This document shows positions 54,061 to 63,935 of a stretch of DNA of 64,000 nt, in pieces. How positions within the stretch are numbered: the first letter of the stretch is position 1; each line of letters opens with the position of its first letter. A model generated the notes under the pieces. It did no database searches and had not been told where the DNA came from. It worked only from the letters and a program-made list of their open reading frames with translations. Position numbers and translations under genes: made by a program. Source of the DNA: Hirudo medicinalis (taxonomy: Eukaryota; Annelida; Clitellata; Hirudinida; Hirudinidae); the NCBI GenBank assembly GCA_011800805.1, contig MPNW01000062.1, positions 156,604 to 220,603 on the forward strand, in the 5' to 3' direction.

Positions 54061-54266
54061 CTGGTACTCTTCGTCCACATGGGGTGGATACCCGTTGAAA
54101 GTGATGAAGATTGGAAGCTCCCTGCTCCTCTTGCGCCACTCCAGCATGTGCTCGGACGAGAAGTCCTGGAGAATTCGCTCGCTGATGTTGCAATGGAGGA
54201 CTTCGGATGATCCGAGTTTGGCAGTGATGCGTCGGGAGGCCGAAGAGGAGGAGAAGAGCAGAATGG
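54061..54266 (-). CDS. IGSF9/turtle-family protein, exon: end of signal peptide and first half of Ig1
   Basis: First recognisable exon of a minus-strand adhesion-receptor gene. Acceptor is TTTCATCTAG at 54267-54270 (read on minus), donor is CAG|GTTTTG at 54061; entry phase 1, exit phase 0, 68 full codons. It begins with a short hydrophobic stretch (ILLFSSSSAS), probably the tail of a signal peptide whose start lies in an unfound upstream exon. It then gives the A'-B strand RITAKLGSSEVLHC with the B-strand Cys, and the C strand MLEWRKR with the core Trp. The segment ELPIFITFNGYPPHVDEEYQ resembles the C' region of turtle and IGSF9 Ig1, which also has a 'YP.H..E.Y.G' motif (from memory of the family). 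NISE is a possible N-glycosylation site. Three copies of a 39-bp repeat lie in the intron just before this acceptor. Confidence 0.85.
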
Positions 54267-54287
54267 CTAGATGAAATTCAATTGATT

Positions 54288-54404
54288 AATTCAGTATTAA
54301 ACACGAGGGATGATTTGTCTTTGTGTAATTCAGTATTAAACACGAGGGATGATTTGTCTTTGTGTAATTCAGTATTAAACACGAGGGATGATTTGTCTTT
54401 GTGC
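54288..54404. repeat. 39-bp tandem repeat, three copies
   Basis: Unit starts AATTCAGTATTAAACACGAG; copies at 54288-54326, 54327-54365 and 54366-54404 are identical except for the final base. It begins 21 bases upstream (in minus sense) of the Ig1 exon border at 54266. Confidence 0.97.
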
Positions 54405-54477
54405 CTTTCACTTTGAAAACGATGAGGTTAATTAAATGGGAAGATAGATTGTTGCGAGTTTATCGGGGTTGTCGTTG

Positions 54478-54478
54478 C

Positions 54479-54518
<40 letters not shown>

Positions 54519-54519
54519 G
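54478..54519. repeat. (TTG)n microsatellite
   Basis: About 13 TTG units; poly-Asn frame on minus is a by-product. Confidence 0.95.
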
Positions 54520-57500
54520 CTATTTAATGAGGGCTGTTTGGGTTCGATCCATTCCTTGACGAGGCTGAATTTGAAGTGCAGACTTATTGATCTGCTAAGG
54601 TCACAATCCCGCGGCATTTGAATGAATCTAATTTCTTGTCGTTGGGTCAAATTCATGTCCGAATTTTCTAGAATGAGCATTATCCATTTTATCCTTCCGT
54701 CCGTCACAGACAATAAGTTTCTTAAGTGACATAAAGGGGTGTGAGACTTTCTCCTTGAAGATGGAAATGCTGGCGAGACACGCGTGTGTTCCCGAGTGAC
54801 AAACTGTCAAATTGCTCCTCTCGACTATCTATTTTCATTGACGTGGTCGAATTTCTTATGGTTTTCCAATGAGTAGAACGCACGCATATTTAGTCGCTGG
54901 TGGGCTGTTTAATTTCTTTGAAGACCAGAAACAAAGTTTTAATTTGGCGGTTGCTATTTATGCTTTTGGAAAATCCTGCCTATTAATGGATCCGGTTGGT
55001 GGTCACAAAAGCATTCAACTTTTCGTCAATAATTCATCCAAACATTGATCGATTTCTGTCCATCCATCCTTGACAGCTGCTGAAAACCACGAACAACGGG
55101 CGAATGAAACTTTCATTCCTTAGAAAAAACCTCGAAGGGCATCAAATTTCCTGTCCTCACTTCCCAGGTTCAATTGAGCGTGGACTGACGGATGGAGGTT
55201 CTAAGGGAATCATAAATTATTCAAACCAATGCTAAGCGTCTTTATCACAAGGGGTGATTGATCTGGTTGGATCAGTCAGGCGATTACACCTCAGCACGCC
55301 ACTGTCCTCCAAACATGGGCCTGCTGATCACAGAGGCAGAAACAGGAAACACAGGCAGCAGTAGAAATCAGACTACAAATTAAGTTCAATCTGATTCTTT
55401 TTCAGATTTCTTTGACTTCGGATTTTAACCTGTCATGTCAGGAATTTTTATGACTCGAAAAGTCGTTGAACTTTGACGTTTTGTTCGACCTTACGTTTTA
55501 CAATTTTCAGGGTGAAAACATAGGCGGGCCTAATTGAACTACGTGCAGTGAACTCCGGTTGTGACATTTAAAAGAAATTAATTTTCCAGCGTTCATTCCT
55601 TTTCAGACTTTCACGCTTCTTAAGCGTCTGTACAATAGAAGACGATTTTCACGCCAATGCACCTCATCTAAGCAGAATAAAAGAAGAATGCATCCTATTA
55701 AATACGTGGGAATATTCCATGGAAGCGCATGGAAGAAGTTATTGGAAATGATAAACCAGCGATATTTTGTCGAGCAGAGGAGCGGGACCAATAACTTACC
55801 ATCGACGGGAGGCTTAGCGTGTTGGACTGAAATCGTTGGTCATAGATTCTACCACGTGGTGAATGTTCTAGTCGGCGAGAATCAAACGATAAAATGATTG
55901 TTCAAATTTGTGATTTTATAATTTGTTGTTGTTTTTTAAACTTGCATTCATGACTTTTCTCGGGAAGGTCTGTACGGAAAGAACGAATTTGGAAGATCTT
56001 AAGAGGATAAGAAGGATGCAGCAGAATTACAACTGCAATGGAGAAATGTATTTATTACCTACCCGCACTTCTTATGAACTTTATCTCGAGACACTTGCTA
56101 CGAACAAAAAAAACCTTTTTATTCTCCTGCTAATTCAAATCTTTAAGACTACATTATCTCACCAAACTTCTTCTCGAGACCTCAGTGAATTGGATGAATT
56201 GGATGAAGTGAAACTTTGTTCTACGAGTGGTTTCATTCATTCAAAAGTCTTGAAAAAGTCGTATTCAAAATCCAATTTTGGCTTTTTTGTTTTATTCTTG
56301 TGAATCGTTGAGTTGAGAAAGTTTCAAAGTAAAAACACGTTTGGATCTGAATTTGACCCTTCGTTCGAATCCAGGAATGATTACCAATTATTATTCATTC
56401 TTCATTTTCTGTTGTCGTCTTGAAGATATTGTGGGGGGAATTTAAAGTCTAAAAAGAACTTTTGATGGTTTGCATCGTAATCTCCGAGGCGTTCAATCTT
56501 AGCGCAGATTAATCACCGGTATAGGCGTCTTCTTATCTGGATTGAAAAGAAAAAATAATATGTCCCAATTTTTCAAATTCTACTTCCCGAGAACAACATT
56601 TGAAAATCCCAGATGTTGCCCCCTTTTATCTGAACTCCGAGAAATCAAACTCATATCGCGATAGCGCCGACCATGCAATGGATCTTTTAACGCAAGCGCC
56701 TTTTTAACGATTCATGCAAAGATTGAAGAACTCAAACAAATCAATTTATTTCATTTCAATTTTTTTAGTGCCAAATATTTATTTACCACCAAGTGGACTC
56801 ATCTTCAACTCTTCTTTATTTCGTTCATCAATCGATATTAATTTATAATAAAATAAAATAATTTGTTAATTAATTATTAAATTGATTTGATTCTTTAATA
56901 ATTCATAATTGTTCGTTTATTTAGTTATGTCAAAAAATATTGCATCGAAGCACTGGGAATTATTTTCTGAAACGAATTTTGAAAGCAATTATTTCATAAA
57001 AACATTTGAGGTCCTTCGTTGAGATTATGACAAGCACTTGGTTCAGAATGCTTCGTGTGCTCTCGAATGTCATCCAATACCGTACTGAACTGAAGCTGTA
57101 ATGTACTGAACTTGCGATATTGCTGGAATATGTATTGCTATATTGCTTTGCTCTAGAAAAGATACATGCAATATGATTTCGAAGATGTAGATTGCCCGCA
57201 GAACGGATTTAAGCGGTAGTGGAAAATACACCTTGGAGCTTAATAGCACAGACGATCCAATGCTTCTTTCTTCCAGAGATCTTCTGGAAATTCTACTGAG
57301 TAGCTTCGCGTTGTTTCAGTGGAAAGTTTGAAAGATTCCACAAATTTTGATTCCGAGGAGCACGTTGATCGGTCGTTTCTTGATTGATAACCATAATTTT
57401 GGTTATTAAATGCTGAACTGGCTGTTATTTTGGAAGTTTGTTTAAAACTCATTTTCATGGAATTATTTGATTATCTAACTTTTTTCTATGGTATCTGTCT

Positions 57501-58341
57501 CTTTCAGGGATGCAGAATATGTGGGTAAATGAATGGAGGCAAGAATGGACGGACTGACGCATGGAAGGATGAATAGTAGGATAGATGAATGAGTAGACGG
57601 ATAGAAACATACGACTGCAATGATCCATCTTCGGTGAACTGTCATCCATAAGATGTCCAAGGGATACCATTTCAATGACAAGTACGAATGAAATGAAGAA
57701 TCGTAGAGTCGAACAGCAATCTGAGGCGAGCAATTTGAATGAAAAATGTTGTCAGAACATGTGCCAGATGGAATGAACGTACAGTGGATGTGTCGGGTAT
57801 CGCATAACATCCCATAAAGTCACAAATCAAAAGGCTTTGTTCACGGCCTCACCGTAAAACCTGATAGCCATGTTATTTGCCACAAAAACAAGCTGGCTTC
57901 GGAAAGAATTTCTGGCCAACTTTGCTCTCGGATGACGTCAGAGATGGCTTGACGTCACATGTTTACAAGAACGACAACCTACTAAATCGCACGACTCCTC
58001 GCGCAGATTCGCGAGTCAAATTTACAGCATAATGGAAAATCTGGAAAAGATCTCCGAGGTGAAACGACGTCCTGCTTTCCGACGACTTGAGTGAGATTAA
58101 TGACCTGGAAATTAATTAAACCTCGCGAAACAAATGATGACTATCCTCGTCCAAATCAATCTCCTGCCTGCCGAAGAGTTTCAAATCATTTGGACCTCAA
58201 ATAGATGCTCATTCGACAAACTATACGCCGACCTGTCAGTATAACGTCAGTTTTCGTTGATCCTCTTTGTTCGGACGTTCTCCTGTCTCCAAATCAGGAA
58301 TTTGTCTCGCATTTCGAGTCTCTGAACGGAATAATAAGAGG

Positions 58342-58941
58342 CGCACACGTGGATGTCAAGTCGGTCGCTAAGTAAATCACTTTCAGATGTTTTCCAGCAT
58401 TGCTCTGAATACAATACATTGATTTACATTTAATGAGTGTACGTTGTATTATTATTATTGTTGTTGTTNNNNNNNNNNNNNNNNNNNNNNNNNNNNNNNN
58501 NNNNNNNNNNNNNNNNNNNNNNNNNNNNNNNNNNNNNNNNNNNNNNNNNNNNNNNNNNNNNNNNNNNNNNNNNNNNNNNNNNNNNNNNNNNNNNNNNNNN
58601 NNNNNNNNNNNNNNNNNNNNNNNNNNNNNNNNNNNNNNNNNNNNNNNNNNNNNNNNNNNNNNNNNNNNNNNNNNNNNNNNNNNNNNNNNNNNNNNNNNNN
58701 NNNNNNNNNNNNNNNNNNNNNNNNNNNNNNNNNNNNNNNNNNNNNNNNNNNNNNNNNNNNNNNNNNNNNNNNNNNNNNNNNNNNNNNNNNNNNNNNNNNN
58801 NNNNNNNNNNNNNNCGCACACGTGGATGTCAAGTCGGTCGCTAAGTAAATCACTTTCAGATGTTTTCCAGCATTGCTCTGAATACAATACATTGATTTAC
58901 ATTTAATGAGTGTACGTTGTATTATTATTATTGTTGTTGTT
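58342..58941. repeat. Exact 127-bp duplicated flanks of an N gap
   Basis: 58342-58468 and 58815-58941 are identical and border the N run 58469-58814. Both start CGCACACGTGGATGTCAAG and end in a TTG run. Confidence 0.95.
58469..58814. other. Assembly gap (346 N), probably spurious
   Basis: Its flanks are the same sequence, so the gap may represent no missing DNA or an unresolved TTG run. Confidence 0.9.
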
Positions 58942-59187
58942 GTTGTTACTATTGTTATTATTATTGTTTTGTTGCGTTACCTTAATGAATATTTAGTCTC
59001 ACAAATTGCTGCTCACTGCAATTTCTTTTCAAAAATTTGGCTCATGAAGCACTTGAATGAATGCTTCACTTTCAATCCGTTAATTTATTGCAAATAAAAC
59101 ACAGGACAAAAAATGTTTTCCATAGTTATTATATCGACAACATTTGCTGATCTTAATCAAGATTCTTATTTTAACAAAACCGGTTAA

Positions 59188-59224
<37 letters not shown>

Positions 59225-60108
59225 TTATCATAAAAAAAAACTTAATTATTGGAATAGGAAAATATGAGCTGTTGCATTTTATTCAAATAAAAAGATCAAA
59301 ATCTCGAACAAAGAAACATTTGCACAATTTCTGAAAACATTTTTAATCCTGGGATTCATAACGTCTTTGTATGAAGGTCTTACAGTTGATCAAGATTTTA
59401 GGTTGAGCTGTCCTTTTACAGTCATTCAACTTCTCACAATTAATTATTGTTAATTAAGTATTATTTAATACAATCAATATTTAAGGATAAAATTATTGTC
59501 CTATGGTTATTTTTTATATTTTTCTAAAAAAAAAAAAATTAGCGAAAAGTTATAATTCACATTTTAATGCGTCGTCACACGCCTGCGATGCGTGATCAGG
59601 CTTGCTACATCAGTTTCATTGTTTCTAATGGAATTTAGAAACGAATTCACCTGGAGTAAAACTCACTTTGCAGTCTCAAGTTTAAATCACCTGTAGTGAA
59701 ACTCATGTCGCATTCACCTGGTCTCCAGTTCGGATATCATGAATAGGGTATGTTTTGGTCCGTCAGGATGAATTGATGAAACTTCGTGTTTTAATTTATT
59801 AGGCGCGTGACTTTTCGAGATAAATTTGCGACGTTGGTGTGAGCGGGAGTGGTGTGGTAATGGTGTGTTTTGAGCTTTGCGTCGAAAAAATTAAACACAT
59901 TTTACTACAAATTATAAAAAAGAATCAAGAGAAATTGTATCTATCAAAATTATTGTTTATTGTCGAATAGTAGCGTAATTCTTAATATCTTAGAAGAAAA
60001 GAATAAGTTCTTACTTGATATGAGAAACGTGAACTTCAAAAAACATCCCCTGAATGCCGTCAGACATTTGAGACCATTCAAGGGAGCTGCCACAGACGGA
60101 GTCTGGAG

Positions 60109-60171
60109 TATGTCTTGATAAGTACAGAGCATGTCCTGATAAGTACAGAGCATGTCTTGATAAGTACAGAA
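60109..60171. repeat. 21-bp tandem repeat, three copies
   Basis: Units of ATGTCTTGATAAGTACAGAG type, one with CCTG in place of CTTG. Confidence 0.95.
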
Positions 60172-61160
60172 GAGCAACAGTTTATTCAACTTTCGTCTTC
60201 AATCTTCCTACTCAAGAAATTTATCCCTCAAGAGAGCTTTAGAAATTCTCGTTGATACGGTATCATCGAGTCATGACGATTTGTTTCTAAACATTTCTAA
60301 TTCAAATTCTCTTAAATTCGCCTACGAAATTGAGAAATTCTTCCGAAAGAACTTCTATCAAAAGAAGGAAAAGAAAACTGTCGATGTCTGATTTGCTTTC
60401 AGGCAGATTGGAACCAGAAGAAGCTGAAGAGTTCAAAAGTTGCCAAGACCTTCAAAATAGTGTCATTTCAAAGTCCAGTCCGAGATCTTGATACTTCCCA
60501 GAGGAGTTCTACTAACTCTAAGAACATCTAAGAACATATTACAAGCGTTTCAAGTTTCCATGGCGACAATCACCTTTGTTAGTTTTCTTAATGGTTTCAG
60601 ATTTTCTCAAAATTAAATTGTTAAATCCTTCCGATAAAGTCTCGAGAAAAGCAGCAAAAGAACTTTTAAATTAAGCTGGAATTACATGGGAATGTTTTGC
60701 CTTTATACTCTTCAACGGTGTGTGTGCATCCTTTCGGGAGAGATCATGAAGATCCAGGAGTGCGTTGGTGGTGCATCCATTCACCATCGTGTCAAATTCT
60801 TTGTGAACATGTGCTTCATTCTTTCAGCAGATTATTCAACTTTTTCCTCCCCTTACAACGCCGCCAATTTGTACATTATCATTGCTATTCGTTCGACACT
60901 TTTCTAAATGTCCGTTTAATTTAACCTCCTATTGATGAGTTGTTAATGACACGCAGGATACAAAAAAATAAAAGACTGATTGCCCGAGTGGTCTCATTTG
61001 TTTCGCTACCTTTGAAGGAAAGAGGCACTCAACGGAAGGTTCTGTCAGCGTCATGGACAAAAGGGACATCGGAGCGTTATTAATGCTTCCAGGCGACTCC
61101 AAGCAACAATAAGTGTGGATCTTTGTTGTTGGGTATCCGAACTAATTTGGATCTATTCAG

Positions 61161-61219
61161 AAAATCCAGGCGTCGCTTTCCTACCAATCCATCAAGAAAA
61201 TGGCCACTCTGTGCAGGAA
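61161..61219 (+). CDS. Possible upstream exon of the cupredoxin-like gene
   Basis: A 59-nt segment with acceptor TCTATTCAG|AAAATC and a good donor GAGGAA-like context, CAGGAA|GTAAAT. In the frame NPGVAFLPIHQENGHSVQE it exits in phase 0, matching the phase 0 entry of the next candidate exon at 61530. A second open frame through the same segment exists, so the reading is not unique. Offered only because phase and direction agree with the neighbouring exons. Confidence 0.22.
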
Positions 61220-61529
61220 GTAAATATTTCTTCTTAGTCTTTTTTTGTTCATTTTTTTAGTTTTGATTTTTTCTCCTTCCATCTATCTACCATGGAAGGT
61301 CGTTCGATGGATCGATAAAATTCTCTGGAACATCGTGCGGAATTTTCAAAAAGATCTTAAAGAATGTTCTCATCAATGTCGGTGCTTCGTCAAAGAACAT
61401 TCAGGGAGAATTATCAAAGCATTTCAATGATAACCCGAATTGACAATTCAATGACAACCAGTAATACTACAAAAGTCTGTTTGTCGAAAGTCGCTTGTCC
61501 TTCATACTTCTGCATGCTTCAAAATTCAG

Positions 61530-61641
61530 AAAAGGAGGCAGTGGTGCCATGTAAAACGTCCGTTAGAAGTTCCTCAAGTATCTGTGTTAAGATTGCATGA
61601 ACACGCTGATGGAACATTTGTTTATCTTCCTCAAGATGAGG
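61530..61641 (+). CDS. Probable exon of the cupredoxin-like gene, N-terminal part
   Basis: Acceptor GCTTCAAAATTCAG|AAAAGG follows a pyrimidine-rich stretch; the donor GATGAGG|GTTGAA is weaker. Phase 0 in, phase 1 out, 37 codons plus one base. The frame reads RPLEVPQVSVLRLHEHADGT then FVYLPQDE, a sequence with normal amino-acid balance and alternating hydrophobics suggesting beta strands. It joins in phase to the exon at 62005. Homology not recognised. Confidence 0.4.
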
Positions 61642-62004
61642 GTTGAAATTGGAAATGTCTGGAATCTGGGATGTGGAATATGAACTTATGCGCTTCTGGA
61701 CTGAAGAATGACGTGACCATTATTGAGCAGTCTCAACCAGAATTCCAGCAGATAGATTGGCAGCTACTCGAGCGGAACGGCGTTATTGGCTCTCTCCATG
61801 ACAACAGGCTGTGCTTGTTGTTGTTGCCATTAAAAGAAATAGCTATTCATTTACAACGGCTCTCGTCTGCAACAGTGGCATCGAATTTTATTAATCCATT
61901 TACATTTAAATTATGTTCAAAAACATAATTTCTAGCTTTGAATTTCCATTCTTTAGCAGTGTTTTGTTTTTCTTCTTTTTTGAACATTTTTGAAATGGGA
62001 GCAG

Positions 62005-62305
62005 CAACGTCCCTTGAGGAAATCGAGGAGGTGAGAGTGACTCTGAGCGAGAATAATCCAAGCTTCAACTCAACGTCAACATTCACAAAAAAGATTCTGA
62101 AAGAGGCACTGACCAGCAAAGACTTGTCAAATGCCAAAGTCAGAAGATTAAGAGCCTCAGCCTTGGGTAGTAAAGATTGTAAGCTGTTAAAATCTGAAAA
62201 AGTGTCAGAGATTAAAATATCTTTTAAGGGAGGCGATGCGTTTGCAGTGTCCAAGTGGGAAGGGATGGATTTTCTCTGCAACATGTCATGCTTTGTGAGG
62301 GACAG
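62005..62305 (+). CDS. Cupredoxin-like repeat gene, exon with start of first repeat
   Basis: Phase 1 in (preferred acceptor GGGAGCAG|CAACG after a long T-rich tract; other AGs just upstream keep the same phase), phase 2 out (donor GGGACAG|GTCTGA), 99 full codons. An in-frame ATG lies ten bases upstream at 61995, so this could instead be the first coding exon. The first part is acidic and helical-looking (TSLEEIEEVRVTLSENN); a basic stretch NAKVRRLRASALGSKDCKLL follows. The end, SEIKISFKGGDAFAVSKWEG, has the 'I.....GGDAF.V..W' shape of a cupredoxin-like strand pair. The long open frame on the opposite strand (61847-62314) is a shadow. Confidence 0.55.
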
Positions 62306-62716
62306 GTCTGACAATTCTTTTCTCTCTTTTTTTAAAGATTGTTACATAATTTTATTTTTAAGGTTGTTTTTCAGAATGATGGGAAAATATTGACTTACAT
62401 CCTGTTAATTATAAGTTTATTCTTAAATGAATACAAGTTGCTTTGTAATAATATTATGATATAATTTTTTTTATAAAGTTACAGGTAACTTAATTGGCCT
62501 TTAATTTCTGAATAATTTTTAATTATATGCACCAAGTGGAATTCTTAATGATATTCATGAATTATTGAAGCACTGACTTGTTTAAACAGGCTCAACAATT
62601 TCAGTAGAAATTGGAACAATATTTTCATGTCGATAATAATAATTAAAAAATATTTATTAAAAAATAATTTAATAATAATTAATTTAATGCTTTTAAATAT
62701 AACACCAGGTCGTTAG
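62306..62716 (+). other. Intron in cupredoxin-like gene
   Basis: About 0.4 kb, strongly AT-rich towards its 3' end. No other feature. Confidence 0.45.
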
Positions 62717-62777
62717 TTTTAAAATGGAGAATGAAGATGACGATGACGATGGAGAGCAAAACTACAGGGTCAAACAG
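62717..62777 (+). CDS. Cupredoxin-like repeat gene, small acidic exon
   Basis: Phase 2 in (acceptor GGTCGTTAG|TTTTAA, completing a Ser codon), phase 0 out (donor AAACAG|GTTATT), 20 full codons. It reads FKMENEDDDDDGEQNYRVKQ, a very acidic loop. The acceptor at 62709 (CACCAG) would give a basic Met/Thr-rich frame instead and fits less well with the next exon. It is likely an extended loop inside the first cupredoxin-like repeat. Confidence 0.45.
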
Positions 62778-62898
62778 GTTATTTGTACTTCAGACCAGAA
62801 TTTTACATTAGCGAATCACCGTCAGATGTTCACGTCACGTGGACACATTTCCAGCTAATGATTGGCAGAAACATTTTCCTGCGTTTTATACCTGACAG

Positions 62899-63015
62899 GT
62901 GGTTGACAGTGGAGAGGAAAGGACTGACGTGGTTGGTGGACTTGGAAGCGAAAGTGGAAAAGATCACTATGAGCAGCAGTTTAACCTTGCTGGAGACTAT
63001 CACTTCATCATGTCA
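62899..63015 (+). CDS. Cupredoxin-like repeat gene, exon with end of first repeat
   Basis: Acceptor ATACCTGACAG|GTGGTT, donor ATGTCA|GTAACA, phase 0 in and out, 39 codons. It reads VVDSGEERTDVVGGLGSESG then KDHYEQQFNLAGDYHFIMS. The ending 'HYEQQF...GDYHF' lines up with 'TYKKTF...GMYYF' in the second repeat. This match is the reason for choosing this frame over the longer open frame at 62783-63019, which lacks it. Confidence 0.55.
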
Positions 63016-63373
63016 GTAACATATGAGGAAATATTTGTAATATTGAGTTGATTCAAATATTCAGAAACATTTATTGAGAATAATACCTAACCTAATCTAT
63101 CCCAAGTCTCTGTGTAAATTAACAAAGCTGACCATTCTTAAGGTATAATCATGTCATTGTAGACCCGTGCTCATCTCGAGCCACCTTGATTCTCTTGGGG
63201 AGAATTTTAAATTCATGTGGGGTTTCTCGTTGCATTGCATATTTTTTGGTAAAATAAAATTATTAGAAAATACATTATCACGTTAATAAATCAACGAATA
63301 ATGTTTAATTAATTAAATAATTATCATTATTTAAACCAAACTCAAATGCCGATACAGAGAAGGACTGAAAAAG
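63016..63373 (+). other. Intron in cupredoxin-like gene; possible missed exon
   Basis: The 3' border is the least certain in this gene. A segment after the acceptor CATTGTAG at 63162 is open in one frame and might be an extra exon between the two repeats, but no consistent phase pairing was found. Confidence 0.35.
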
Positions 63374-63543
63374 CCCCCTCTGCTAATTGAAGTCCACGCG
63401 AGGAAGGACATCGAAGCCAAAGTGACCGACGAAGGATTCGAACCCAGGATCATCAGATTGGATGAAGGAAATTCCGTCGTTTGGACCTGGAGTGATTGTG
63501 AGGTCCCTCGGTTCATCAGGGAGGCTTCCTTTGAGGCCGACCA
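63374..63543 (+). CDS. Cupredoxin-like repeat gene, exon with start of second repeat
   Basis: Phase 2 out through donor GACCA|GTGGAT, completing a His codon with the next exon. Open frame in the same phase extends left to about 63335; the acceptor at 63373 (GAAAAAG|CCCCC) gives phase 0 and fits the preceding exon but is weak in pyrimidines. It encodes PPLLIEVHARKDIEAKVTDE, then FEPRIIRLDEGNSVVWTWSD, then CEVPRFIREASFEAD. 'F.P.II.L.EG.SV.W.W' is the standard start of cupredoxin-like domains. The His normally found in 'PH.V' is replaced by Arg in VPRFI, so the type-1 copper ligand set appears incomplete. Confidence 0.6.
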
Positions 63544-63687
63544 GTGGATGATGACGATTCATAAAGATAGGCGAGATTATTTCATTTGTGAAGATGTTTT
63601 AAAGGAATTTTGTAATGACGAGTGATTATTAAAATATTAAAAATAATAAAAATAAAGATAAAAATAAAAGCAATATTTCATTTTCAG

Positions 63688-63729
63688 TAACGTCCCAACA
63701 AAGAGTGGCACCTACAAAAAGACTTTCAA
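63688..63729 (+). CDS. Cupredoxin-like repeat gene, 42-nt micro-exon of second repeat
   Basis: Phase 2 in (acceptor TTCATTTTCAG|TAACGT), phase 2 out (donor CTTTCAA|GTGGGT). It encodes NVPTKSGTYKKTF after the split His codon. 'SGTYKKTF' is the expected 'G.y...F' strand of the domain. Short, but both borders are good and the joined protein reads smoothly. Confidence 0.6.
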
Positions 63730-63866
63730 GTGGGTTTTGGTTTTTCTAATAAAAATTAATTGTCATTAAATGTATTTCTACAACCTCACTTTATTTTGAT
63801 CGAATTATTAGGCTGTTTCATTGCAATTAGTTGTCATGATTAATAATTGTGAATTATTTAACATTC

Positions 63867-63867
<1 letters not shown>

Positions 63868-63905
<38 letters not shown>
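63868..63905. repeat. (AAT)n microsatellite
   Basis: About 12 AAT units in the intron just before the last exon of the window. Confidence 0.95.
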
Positions 63906-63906
<1 letters not shown>

Positions 63907-63935
63907 TAATAACCATATCCATTTCAAACATCAAG

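Larger units (their letters stand above)
54267..61160. other. Interval between the two genes; unresolved 5' regions
   Basis: The start-codon exon of the minus-strand IGSF9-family gene and the 5' exons of the plus-strand gene should lie here or beyond, but none could be fixed. Present are the 39-bp repeats (54288-54404), a TTG run (54478-54519), a tetranucleotide-rich tract (about 57530-57605), the N gap with duplicated flanks (58342-58941), a TAA run (about 59190-59221) and a 21-bp repeat (60109-60171). A plus-strand open frame at 55923-56303 (126 codons, alternative start) has a mixed-charge middle that could be coding, but it has no recognisable domain. Confidence 0.5.

Noticed and set aside
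54288..54404. Regular repeats considered as a CRISPR array
   Set aside because: Direct tandem copies without spacers, in an animal genome.
54430..54810. Minus-strand frames considered as the missing signal-peptide exon
   Set aside because: No ATG followed by a hydrophobic core and a phase 1 donor; the poly-Asn part comes from the TTG microsatellite.
58294..58906. Long open frames running through the N gap
   Set aside because: Unknown bases cannot contain a stop, so the frames are artefacts.
61847..62314. 155-codon open frame on minus opposite the cupredoxin-like gene
   Set aside because: Ser/Leu-rich composition typical of the antisense of a Lys/Glu-rich coding exon; the plus frame has matching splice phases with its neighbours.
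62783..63019. 78-codon plus-strand frame overlapping the exon at 62899-63015
   Set aside because: Longer but starts at a non-ATG codon, does not connect in phase to the exons on either side, and lacks the 'DHYEQQF..AGDYHF' repeat signature found in the other frame.
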